NCBI RefSeq assembly: GCF_018390605.1
Contig: NZ_JAHBGD010000012.1
Location: 1-64,000 of the forward strand
From: Ancylobacter defluvii
Lineage (GTDB): Bacteria; Pseudomonadota; Alphaproteobacteria; Rhizobiales; Xanthobacteraceae
DNA: 64,000 nt
Direction: 5' to 3'
Below, piece after piece: positions 8,861-21,681 of this stretch. Below the pieces are notes generated by a model, which saw only the letters and a program-made list of their open reading frames with translations, ran no database searches and was not told the origin of the DNA. The translations under genes were made by a program, and so were the position numbers. Every line of letters starts with the position of its first letter. Position 1 is the first letter of the stretch.

Positions 8861-8956
8861 AAAAAAGAAAGGGCCGCGTCCCGGAGGAGCGGCCCAAGTC
8901 TAGGGAGGAAACGCCCAAGGAGGGCGACGGCAACGCAACGCCAATCACGTTGCCGC
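8861..8956 (-). ncRNA. MmgR/suhB (alpha-r8)-type small RNA, copy B
   Basis: Same architecture as copy A: 5' arm with GCCCTCCTTGGGCG, decamer TTTCCTCCCT, AGACTTG, then a terminator stem GGGCCGC-loop-GCGGCCC with TTTCTTTTTTC. The 5' arm is nearly identical to copy C (both carry TTGCGGTGCGGCAA then ATTGGCGTTGC), so B and C are the more recent duplicates. The terminator loop differs from A and C while the stem is kept, which argues for a maintained structure. About 96 nt. Confidence 0.75.
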
Positions 8957-8962
8957 ACCGCA

Positions 8963-8993
8963 ATAATATGCAGGAGATAGGCGTCTGACGCAA
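8963..8993 (-). promoter_or_regulatory. promoter of sRNA copy B
   Basis: Minus-strand TATTAT (8968-8963) lies about 7 bases before the predicted start. TTGCGT (8993-8988) lies 19 bases further upstream. The -10 region and the first transcribed bases are shared with copy C, but the sequence upstream of the -10 differs between the two copies. Confidence 0.5.
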
Positions 8994-9213
8994 GGGGCAA
9001 ACGAAAGAAACGAAAGGCGCCTGCCGAAGTTCACGCGCAAGTGACGAGAAACGCGCCCCGAGCGCGCCTGGCTGCCGGTTGATCGCCTGCCCGTCGCCGC
9101 ACGACCGCCGGAGCACGATTCCCACCGGGGCGGCACGACGCCATCCGCACGGACCGCTCGGGTGGCGCGATGGGAAAGATGCGCGAAAATCGTTGAAGAT
9201 CAATGCCCTGGAC

Positions 9214-9311
9214 AAAAAGAAAGGGGCCGCTCACGTTGCCGGAGCGGCCCAAGTCTAGGGAGGAAACGCCCAAGGAGGGCGACGGCGAGGCAACGCCAAT
9301 TGCCTTGCCGC
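9214..9311 (-). ncRNA. MmgR/suhB (alpha-r8)-type small RNA, copy C
   Basis: Third copy on the minus strand, about 98 nt. It contains GCCCTCCTTGGGCG, TTTCCTCCCT, AGACTTG and a strong terminator: GGGCCGCTC, an 11-base loop, GAGCGGCCC, CTTTCTTTTT. It lies about 270 bases upstream of hisN and is transcribed away from it. Its 39-base core is identical to the other copies, whereas spacer sequences between copies are unrelated. Purifying selection on the RNA is therefore likely. Confidence 0.75.
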
Positions 9312-9317
9312 ACCGCA

Positions 9318-9348
9318 ATAATATGGCAGCTATGCCCTCGGCTGGCAA
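9318..9348 (-). promoter_or_regulatory. promoter of sRNA copy C
   Basis: Minus-strand TATTAT at 9323-9318 and TTGCCA at 9348-9343 with a 19-base spacer, the same geometry as copy B. A 21-base block covering the -10 and the first transcribed bases (9306-9326) is identical in copy B. Confidence 0.5.
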
Positions 9349-9578
9349 TCGCCGAACATGCCTAATTGTTCATCTTGCCGGAATGGCAGCCATGCGTCTG
9401 GCGCGTGGCTCCCGACCTCTTGATGGCCGGGTTGCCATGAGATTCGCTCATCGCTCCCCAACGTCCGGTGCCGGCAATGGCGTTCCCGCGCGCACCATTG
9501 CCGGCCGGCGGCACGGCCGATATGGAAATGGACAACGTGCCGAGCGGCATCGGCCGGGACAGAACGGAGTGCAGCCAC

Positions 9579-10364
9579 ATGGGCGCCGTGGATTTCGAAG
9601 TCTTCGTACACGAACTCGCCACCGTGTCCGGCCAGGTCATCCTGCCCTTCTTCCGCACCGCCCTCGGCGTCGAGGACAAGAACAAGGGTGCCGTTTTCGA
9701 CCCGGTCACCGCCGCCGACCGCGCCGCCGAGCAGGCGATGCGCAACCTCATCCAGAAGACCTTCCCGCAGCACGGCATTCGCGGCGAGGAATACGGCAAC
9801 CACAATCTGGATGCCGAGTATCTGTGGATCCTCGATCCCATCGACGGCACCAAATCGTTCATCGCCGGCCTGCCCGCCTGGGGCACCCTGATCGGCCTCG
9901 CCCATCACGGCGCGCCGGTCTACGGCATGATGCACCAGCCCTTCGTCGGCGAGCGCTTCTACGGCGACGGCATGACCGCCCGCTATCGTGGCCCCGCCGG
10001 GCCGCGCAGCCTGTCGGTGCGCCCCTGCGCCACGCTCGGCGAGGCGCTGCTGATGACCACCAGCCCCCGGCTGATGAAGGAGACCGACCGCGCCCGCTAC
10101 GGCGAGGTGGAACGGCAGGTGCGGCTGCCGCGCTATGGCGGCGATTGCTATGCCTATTGCATGATCGCCGCCGGCCATGTCGACCTCGTCATCGAGACCG
10201 AGTTGCAGGATTACGATATCGCCGCGCTCATCCCCATCGTCGAGGGCGCCGGCGGCGTCATCACCGACTGGGAAGGCAATCCGGCGCAGGGCGGCGGTCG
10301 CATCATCGCCGCCGGCGACAAGCGGGTGCACGAACAGGCGATGAAAGTGCTGGCGGACGGCTGA
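9579..10364 (+). CDS. hisN: histidinol-phosphatase, inositol monophosphatase-like family
   Basis: A 261-residue Mg2+-dependent phosphatase of the IMPase fold. The metal-binding motifs are clear: G-E-E-Y-G (Glu), W-I-L-D-P-I-D-G-T-K-S-F (Asp box) and D-Y-D-I-A-A-L-I-P-I-V-E near the C-terminus (third Asp box). Alphaproteobacteria use this HisN type for the L-histidinol-phosphate step of histidine synthesis, and its position near cpdR and the amidohydrolase is usual. The ATG at 9579 (M-G-A-V-D-F) has GGAG 9 bases upstream; the 37 upstream codons in frame look non-coding. Another IMPase-family substrate cannot be excluded. Confidence 0.8.
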   Translation: MGAVDFEVFVHELATVSGQVILPFFRTALGVEDKNKGAVFDPVTAADRAAEQAMRNLIQKTFPQHGIRGEEYGNHNLDAEYLWILDPIDGTKSFIAGLPAWGTLIGLAHHGAPVYGMMHQPFVGERFYGDGMTARYRGPAGPRSLSVRPCATLGEALLMTTSPRLMKETDRARYGEVERQVRLPRYGGDCYAYCMIAAGHVDLVIETELQDYDIAALIPIVEGAGGVITDWEGNPAQGGGRIIAAGDKRVHEQAMKVLADG

Positions 10365-10379
10365 GCGCCCGCGGCCTGT

Positions 10380-11330
10380 TCAGGCCGCAGCGGCGGCGCT
10401 GCCGGGAATGAAGGCGTCGAAGGCGGCGAGGAAGGGCTGACGGAACTCGTCGCGCTCCTGCAGCAATTCATGCCGCGCGCCCGGCAGCACGATATGCGCG
10501 CCGGCGATGAGGCGGCTGCCCAGCCGCTCGATCGCTGGGGTCGAGACCACCTTGTCCGCCCCCGCCCCCACCATCAGCAAGGGCTGGCGGATGACCCGCG
10601 CGGTAGCGGGATCGGTGAGCCGGTCCATCTGGTCAAAGGCCGACTTCACCCAGCCAATGGTCGGCGGGCCGACATCGAGCACCGGATGCTCCACGCTGAT
10701 GGCAAGGTTGCGCGCAAAGCGCACCGGATCGGAGGTGAGCCGGTTGCCCTCGAAGATCAGCTCCCCGGCGCGCAGCCGCCCATTATGCGGCACATAGACA
10801 CGCGACAGGCCGGCGGCGTTCAACACACGGGCGGTGCGGCGGGCCGCCCGCTCGTGGCGTACCATGGCGAGGTCCAGCATGGGCGTCGACAGCACCATGC
10901 GATTGAACCAGCGTTTGTCGAGACGGGCGGATTCCAGCAGGATCGCCGCTCCCATGGAATGGGCGAGCGCATAATAGGGCGCAGGGCAGTTCGGCAGCAC
11001 GATATCGCGCATGAAGGCTTCGAGATCGAGCTGATACTCGGAGAAGGCGCCGACATGCCCCTTCATCGGATTGCGCAGCAGGCGCTGCGACCCCCCCTGG
11101 CCGCGCCAGTCCAGGACGGCCACCGAGAAGCCGCGCCCGCGCAGATCCTCGGCGGTCTCGAAATATTTCTCGATCTTCTCGGTGCGCCCCGGAAACACGC
11201 ACACCGTGCCCCGCGCGCGCGCGGCGGCACGCCAATAGGCGTAGCGCAGCGACACACCATCGGAGGTGCGCAGCATGCCGCTTTCGGCGCTGTCGGGCAC
11301 GGGATTGTCGGGGGTGCTGAAGAGGTTCAT
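10380..11330 (-). CDS. alpha/beta hydrolase, lysophospholipase-like
   Basis: A 316-residue serine hydrolase resembling PldB/monoacylglycerol lipase proteins. Features are F-P-G-R-T-E-K-I-E-K-Y (oxyanion region), D-W-R-G-Q-G-G-S, G-H-V-G-A-F-S-E-Y and the nucleophile elbow A-H-S-M-G-A with the catalytic Ser. An acid and a C-terminal His (G-A-R-H-E-L-L) complete the triad. The GxSxG motif is H-S-M-G preceded by Ala. No signal peptide, so probably cytoplasmic or peripheral. It converges on hisN, with a GCGGCCTG-TT-CAGGCCGC hairpin at 10371-10388 overlapping its last codons. Confidence 0.8.
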   Translation of the reverse strand: MNLFSTPDNPVPDSAESGMLRTSDGVSLRYAYWRAAARARGTVCVFPGRTEKIEKYFETAEDLRGRGFSVAVLDWRGQGGSQRLLRNPMKGHVGAFSEYQLDLEAFMRDIVLPNCPAPYYALAHSMGAAILLESARLDKRWFNRMVLSTPMLDLAMVRHERAARRTARVLNAAGLSRVYVPHNGRLRAGELIFEGNRLTSDPVRFARNLAISVEHPVLDVGPPTIGWVKSAFDQMDRLTDPATARVIRQPLLMVGAGADKVVSTPAIERLGSRLIAGAHIVLPGARHELLQERDEFRQPFLAAFDAFIPGSAAAAA

Positions 11331-11462
11331 TTCGGGGGGTGAAGAAAGCCTTCGAAGGAAACGGGAAGCGTGAGTAGCGAACCCTACGCCGAATCACAAG
11401 CCGGCAAGGCTTTCCGTGGGTTTTCGTGACAGTTTTGTGATCGCCTGCCGCAGCGTCCGACC

Positions 11463-11846
11463 CTAATAGCGCTGGGTGCCGAAGCCGATCACCTTCATGC
11501 CGCTGATGGCGCCGGAGGCGGCATCGACCACCACCTGCACCCGCTCGCCGCGCGGGCCATTCGCCTCGAGCAGGATGGTGGGGCCGCGCTGGCGCAGCAC
11601 CGACACATCCGAGAAGCCGCGGGCGCGCAGCATCCGCGCCGCCGCCTCGCCATCGAGACGCCCGCCGGCCGGCGGCGTTTCATAGGGCGCATAGGGCCCC
11701 GGAGGCGGGCCGCCGCGGCCATAGGGCGCCGCCCAGGGGCCACCGGACGGGCCAATGGCCTGGGCGATGGTCTGCGCCCGCGCATCGAGCGTCAGCCCGG
11801 CCGGCAATGCCAGCAGGATCGCCAACAGCACGCGCAGCATCGCCAT
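11463..11846 (-). CDS. small secreted PepSY-like protein
   Basis: A 127-residue protein with a Sec signal (hydrophobic L-R-V-L-L-A-I-L-L-A-L, cleavage near D-A-R-A-Q). A Gly/Pro-rich linker leads to a C-terminal domain of about 60 residues. That domain runs M-L-R-A-R-G-F-S-D-V, then V-Q-V-V-V-D-A-A-S-G-A-I-S-G-M. The same pattern ends the first half of the larger protein at 12766-13788, so the two are related. It resembles a PepSY-like fold. Probably periplasmic, function unknown. Start taken as the ATG at 11846; a GTG precedes it directly. Confidence 0.6.
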   Translation of the reverse strand: MAMLRVLLAILLALPAGLTLDARAQTIAQAIGPSGGPWAAPYGRGGPPPGPYAPYETPPAGGRLDGEAAARMLRARGFSDVSVLRQRGPTILLEANGPRGERVQVVVDAASGAISGMKVIGFGTQRY

Positions 11847-12021
11847 CACCGCCAGAGCTCTCCCGGTTCACCGCTGCGCCGGTTCCACCGCCGCACGCTA
11901 CCTTGGCCGGAAACATGCGGGATTTGAACTGAATTACCGCCGAGCTGGCCGTTCATCTGCCGTTCATCTTCGCCGCATCCGCCCCGACGATTTCCGCCGG
12001 CGACTTCCCTTTCCGTCCCCC

Positions 12022-12049
12022 CTTGCGAAGCGCGCATACCCACCTATTT
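12022..12049 (+). promoter_or_regulatory. sigma32-type (RpoH) promoter of the small heat-shock gene
   Basis: CTTG at 12022-12025 and CCTATTT at 12043-12049 are separated by 17 bases. This fits the alphaproteobacterial RpoH consensus CTTG-N17-CYTATNT. Transcription would start near 12056, leaving about 90 bases of leader. The promoter and the leader structure together point to heat induction at two levels. Confidence 0.6.
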
Positions 12050-12055
12050 CCAAGG

Positions 12056-12146
12056 GGTGCCGGCCAATCGGCGGCACGGAGACGGACCCGGCTCAGGCGA
12101 GAGGGTCCGCACACCCCTGCATGTCGCTTCACAGGAGGATATGTTC
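12056..12146 (+). promoter_or_regulatory. ROSE-like RNA thermometer in the sHSP leader
   Basis: The leader can form several hairpins: GCCG/CGGC near 12060, then CGGACCC-loop-GGGTCCG at about 12082-12108. The last hairpin pairs TCGCTTC with the ribosome site in CAGGAGGATAT directly before the ATG. U(U/C)GCU opposite the Shine-Dalgarno, in the final hairpin of a short sHSP leader, is the defining feature of ROSE elements in rhizobia. Melting on warming would free the ribosome site. The assignment is structural, by eye. Confidence 0.55.
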
Positions 12147-12647
12147 ATGCGTACGTTCGATCTTTCCCCGCTCTATCGTTCCACCGTCGGCTTCGACCGG
12201 CTGTTCTCGCTGCTCGACCAGGTCGGCGGCGTCGATGCCGGCACCACCTATCCGCCCTATAATATCGAGCGGACCGGCGAGAACGCCTACCGCATCACGG
12301 TGGCGGTCGCCGGCTTCACCGACCGCGACCTCAGCATCGACGTGAAGGAGAGCACCCTCTCCATCCGCGGCGAGCGCAAGGCCGATGAATCCGCCGGCTC
12401 CGCCGTCGGCGTCGCCGGCGAGGTGCTCTATCAGGGCATAGCCGCGCGCGCCTTCGAGCGCCGCTTCCAGCTCGCCGACCATGTCGAGGTACGCGGTGCC
12501 TCGCTCGCAAACGGCCTGCTGCATGTCGACCTCGTGCGCGAGGTTCCCGAGAAGCTGAAGCCCCGCTCGATCGCCATCACCTCCGGCACCGCCCCGCAGG
12601 TTGCGGCACCCGGCACCAAGGTGATCGACGCCAAGGTCGCCGCCTAA
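12147..12647 (+). CDS. small heat-shock protein, Hsp20/IbpA type
   Basis: A 166-residue class A rhizobial sHSP, an ATP-independent holdase that keeps unfolding proteins soluble in the cytoplasm. It opens M-R-T-F-D-L-S-P-L-Y-R-S-T-V-G-F-D-R-L-F, the standard N-terminus. The alpha-crystallin domain spans about residues 35-135 and includes Y-N-I-E, V-A-V-A-G-F-x-x-x-D-L and the N-G-L-L-H-V-D-L block (classic A-x-x-x-x-G-V-L form). The ATG at 12147 is 8 bases after AGGAGG; another ATG sits too close to it. Regulated by the sigma32-like promoter and ROSE-like leader. Ends at a strong terminator. Confidence 0.92.
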   Translation: MRTFDLSPLYRSTVGFDRLFSLLDQVGGVDAGTTYPPYNIERTGENAYRITVAVAGFTDRDLSIDVKESTLSIRGERKADESAGSAVGVAGEVLYQGIAARAFERRFQLADHVEVRGASLANGLLHVDLVREVPEKLKPRSIAITSGTAPQVAAPGTKVIDAKVAA

Positions 12648-12681
12648 TCGCCGCACCCGCCACGGCTCAAGCACGCAAGTC

Positions 12682-12752
12682 GGCGCCCCGGTCCCCGGGG
12701 CGCCTTTCGTTTGCAGGAAGCCTCGCCCCGGACCCCGGGGCGCCTATCGTTT
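12682..12752 (+). terminator. tandemly duplicated GC-rich terminator hairpins
   Basis: Two almost identical hairpins follow hsp20. GGCGCCCC-GGT-CCC-GGGGCGCC with TTTCGTTT lies at 12682-12712, and CGCCCCGG-ACC-CCGGGGCG with CTATCGTTTG at 12724-12752. The first is a standard rho-independent terminator. The second looks like a local duplication with a weaker U-tract, and abuts the end of the convergent gene at 12766. Confidence 0.7.
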
Positions 12753-12765
12753 GTGCGGTGCCTGG

Positions 12766-13788
12766 TTACTGGATCGGCGGCTTGGGTGTCGGCCGCGGCG
12801 GCTCGTTCACCTCGCGCACCACCACCGAGGCGGTGCCGGCCGGCACCTCCGCCGCTCCGGCACCGGCGCCGGTGGAGACGCCGGCGCGCGCTTCCAACGC
12901 ATTGGGAGGCTTCGCCGCCGCTTCCGGCGCCGTGACGGGAGCAACGACCGGCGTGCTCACGGCAGGCGCGGTACCGCCAGAGGACGGGCCGGTGGACGCA
13001 TTGCTGGGCTGGGCCGCATTGGGCGGCGTAGCCACGCCGGGAATGACCCGTACCGCGCTTGGCGCGCCGGCTTCCACCGGTTTCGCCGCCTCGGCCGGCG
13101 CTGGATCGGCCCCGGCCGGCGGCACCGCCGCGACCGACGGCTTCGGCGCGGCGACCGAGGCGCCGCCGCTCGCCGGTGGCGAGGCCGATGGCAGGGCAGA
13201 TGGCATCGGATCGACCGGGCGCTGGGCACCTCCCGGCGTCGAGGCCCCGGCTTCCGGCAGGTTGGTGGACAGCGGCGCATGCGGCGAGGGCGGCAGCGGC
13301 GGCTTGCGCGGCGGCAGCACGCTCGTCACCGGCAGCGGGGCGCTGCCGGCTCCCGGCGGCGTGACCGGCACCGCCGGACCCAGCGGCCGCATCGACACGA
13401 TGGCACCGGAATAGGCATTCACCCGTACCTGCACGCGGCGGCCCATCGCGTCGGTCGCCTCGCTGACATAGAACTGCCCATCGGTGCGCGGGCGGGAGAT
13501 GTTGCGCAGCCCCATCGAGCTCAGCATCGGCCGCATGTCGGCCCGCGGCATCACCGGCGGGGAATAAGGTGGCGCGATCGCCGGACGATAGACCGAGCCG
13601 GGCGCCGGATAGGCCCGCGGTACGTAACGGGGGGCCGGCACATAGCCGGGCGGCGGCGCATAGGGGCGATAATAGACCTGCGCCCGCGCCGGCATCACCG
13701 GCAGGGCCGCGCCCGCGGCGAAGGCGGCGGCAAGCACTGGCAGCAGCACGGCGCGTCGGACGAATTTGGGGGCGGACAGCTTGGACAT
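12766..13788 (-). CDS. secreted Pro/Ala-rich protein with PepSY-like domain
   Basis: A 340-residue protein. A signal peptide covers about residues 1-36 (R-R-A-V-L-L-P-V-L-A-A-A-F, cleavage near P-A-R-A-Q). A Tyr/Pro-rich segment follows. A compact domain at about residues 80-125 contains M-L-S-S-M-G-L-R-N-I-S and V-Q-V-R-V-N-A-Y-S-G-A-I-V. Then come about 200 residues of low-complexity Pro/Ala/Ser. The compact domain matches the small secreted protein at 11463-11846. Probably periplasmic or envelope-spanning; function unknown. It faces the heat-shock gene convergently and shares its terminator region. Confidence 0.6.
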   Translation of the reverse strand: MSKLSAPKFVRRAVLLPVLAAAFAAGAALPVMPARAQVYYRPYAPPPGYVPAPRYVPRAYPAPGSVYRPAIAPPYSPPVMPRADMRPMLSSMGLRNISRPRTDGQFYVSEATDAMGRRVQVRVNAYSGAIVSMRPLGPAVPVTPPGAGSAPLPVTSVLPPRKPPLPPSPHAPLSTNLPEAGASTPGGAQRPVDPMPSALPSASPPASGGASVAAPKPSVAAVPPAGADPAPAEAAKPVEAGAPSAVRVIPGVATPPNAAQPSNASTGPSSGGTAPAVSTPVVAPVTAPEAAAKPPNALEARAGVSTGAGAGAAEVPAGTASVVVREVNEPPRPTPKPPIQ

Positions 13789-14272
13789 CGAACCGCATTC
13801 CAGAAAAAGACAGCTGACGATCAGCTGAACAGCAGAGCCTTACCAACCGTGAGCCATGAAAGGCGCCGAATGCGGCGCCGCTGAGACCGGCTCCGGCTGC
13901 GGACGCCGGCAGAGCGCGCCACGCGCCCTCCGCAGCGGCGGCGGGCAATTGGCTTGCGTCCACCCTACCCTCGGATTGGCATTGATTGCGCGTTATGGCC
14001 AGTTCCCGCAACAAGAGATAAAAATGCCGCGCCGAAAGTGATATCTCCCGCTTGTCCACGCGCGCGGTTTCTGGCATGTTCGGCATTGATAGGACAACCA
14101 TACTGTCCTATCAGGCAGATAGGCTGCCGCTCTGCACGATGGAGGCGCATCGGCATGGCACAGTCGATGCTAGCGTATTTTGATGCTGGTGTGCATGCTT
14201 GCGGGCGGTGAGCCCGCGGGGCCGGGATGTCTCGGCATGTCCACCGGCGAGGCGAACACATGGGAGGCTCCG
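13789..14272. other. divergent promoter region upstream of gltB
   Basis: 484 bases between the Pro/Ala-rich protein (minus) and gltB (plus). It includes a less GC-rich part around 13975-14110 and the palindrome at 14088-14112. I find no protein gene, and no clear sigma54 -24/-12 site. Confidence 0.5.
14088..14112. promoter_or_regulatory. operator-like palindrome upstream of gltB
   Basis: GATAGGAC-N9-GTCCTATC, a perfect 8-bp inverted repeat, centred about 173 bases before the chosen gltB start. Arm length and spacing suit a dimeric regulator, and the position suits control of gltB. The regulator is unknown. A short RNA hairpin is a less likely reading because no T-run follows. Confidence 0.4.
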
Positions 14273-19003
<4,731 letters not shown>

Positions 19004-19088
19004 GCCGCGGGCGCCCTTCCCCGAAAAGGCCGTCCTCCCGGCCAGGCGATGCCGCGACGCGGCGGCGCCACGCGGGACCGGGCGGCCC

Positions 19089-19124
19089 GGTACCGGAGGC
19101 GGCAGGAGCCGCCGCGGTACCCGG
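19089..19124. repeat. inverted repeat between gltB and gltD
   Basis: GGTACC-GGA-GGCGGC, loop AGGA, GCCGCC-GC-GGTACC: a long imperfect stem in the 249-base gltB-gltD gap. No T-run follows on the plus strand. It could adjust the ratio of the two subunits by RNA processing or partial termination, or simply be a repeat. Confidence 0.4.
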
Positions 19125-19252
19125 CGGGGTGGTCGGTGCGCAGGATGGCGCGGCGCGATGCCGCGTCGTCATTTTCCAAATGGCACAATTGATGTATCTG
19201 GCTGCGGAGCTGGAACGCCTCCAGAGTGGCGGTGCTCCGACGAGAGGGCGCG

Positions 19253-20677
<1,425 letters not shown>

Positions 20678-21681
20678 CCGGCTCTCTCTCCTGCCGCCGC
20701 AGGAAGCCCTGCGGCGGGTAACTATCACCGACGCCGCCTCGCCCTCGCCTCCACGCTGCGATGGGCGACGGCTCCTCCGCACGGCGTGCGCCATCGTCCC
20801 ATCCCCCGGCGGCGCGCGACGTTGCCGGTCCTATCTTCGCCGTACACCACATGATGCCGGGCGCCCCGCCGGTTCCCCAGCGCGACGTGTTTCGGATCGC
20901 GTCGCGATGCTTGCGGCCGGCATCACCGCGCGCGGCCGAGCCGCTGGAAGGCGCCCTCCCGAAGGCCCTGCCAACTCGGTGCGAAAGCGGCATAAGCACG
21001 CGATGACGAAAGTGGCGGTTTGCCCGCTATCTCCGTCATACCGGCCCGGCGTGACAGCTTCAGTCGAGTATGGGATAGATTGTCTTTGTCATGGACAGAA
21101 TGATCGGCGGCAGCCGACGCATGCCTTGTCAGGTAGAATTTAGTTCGAACTTTTGCGAATCGAGATCAATTCAGCATGGGTCCGCTTAAGCTCTATTGGT
21201 GGAGGCCCGCCGGCACATCGAAGAGCAATCTCGACGATGAAATCGGCTGGGTAACGTCCAGGAAAATCTCGCAGAGCGACGTCATCCTCGCCAGTCGGAA
21301 TGAATGTGAGCTGATTTCCATCGGCGGCATTCCATCGACGGTCCCACGCCACAGCGCGCTCACCGATCTCAAGGCCCCGTGCCATTCCGGGTCGATGACA
21401 CCGGACTTCTTCAGTGCGAACGCACGGCCCCGTCGATCCGGCCTGCTCGCCACCGATCGTCGCCCCCGATATCCGGCCGGACTCGGCTACCCCAACGCAC
21501 GCCATGAGCGACATCACCTCAAAAGCTGCATTGCCTTGCGTGGCTAGTTTGGTCGAGCGTGCGAATATGTTGCGGTGCTTCGCTGCGCTGGAGAAACGGA
21601 AAAATGCCGGGGTTCGTGCGAACCATCTATCTGCGCTAGGCGTCCTGCCGTAAAATAGACGAAACGGAGAGAACGGTTAAC
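20678..21681. other. 1-kb gap with visibly lower GC; possible decayed gene
   Basis: After gltD the sequence becomes distinctly less GC-rich from about 21050. On the minus strand two overlapping frames between 21140 and 21453 look partly protein-like: I-D-P-E-W-H-G-A-L in one, F-I-P-T-G-E-D-D-V-A-L-R and Y-P-A-D-F-I-V-E-I-A in the other. They could be one gene broken by a frameshift, but I do not recognise it and there is no clear start. Nothing else is recognisable. GGAGAG near 21666 serves the next gene. Confidence 0.35.

Larger units (their letters stand above)
6894..9578. other. 2.7-kb non-coding region carrying an sRNA array and degenerate repeats
   Basis: No open frame here has a credible ribosome site plus protein-like composition. 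Instead there are three minus-strand copies of one small RNA (near 7.2, 8.9 and 9.25 kb), a plus-strand terminator at 7446-7482 and an imperfect direct-repeat array at 7737-8335. A perfect 10-bp inverted repeat lies at 8586-8595/8610-8619. The stretch 6894-7190 shows nothing I can name. The flanking genes (an amidohydrolase, and hisN at 9579) are ordinary core genes reading on the plus strand. Confidence 0.7.

Noticed and set aside
9203..10411. 402-residue plus-strand frame across sRNA copy C and hisN
   Set aside because: Arg/Pro/His-rich shadow; hisN in another frame carries all the IMPase motifs.
12644..14101. 485-residue minus-strand frame overlapping the Pro/Ala-rich secreted gene
   Set aside because: The alternative frame at 12766-13788 has a signal peptide and a PepSY-like domain; this one has only Ala/Gly/Arg composition.
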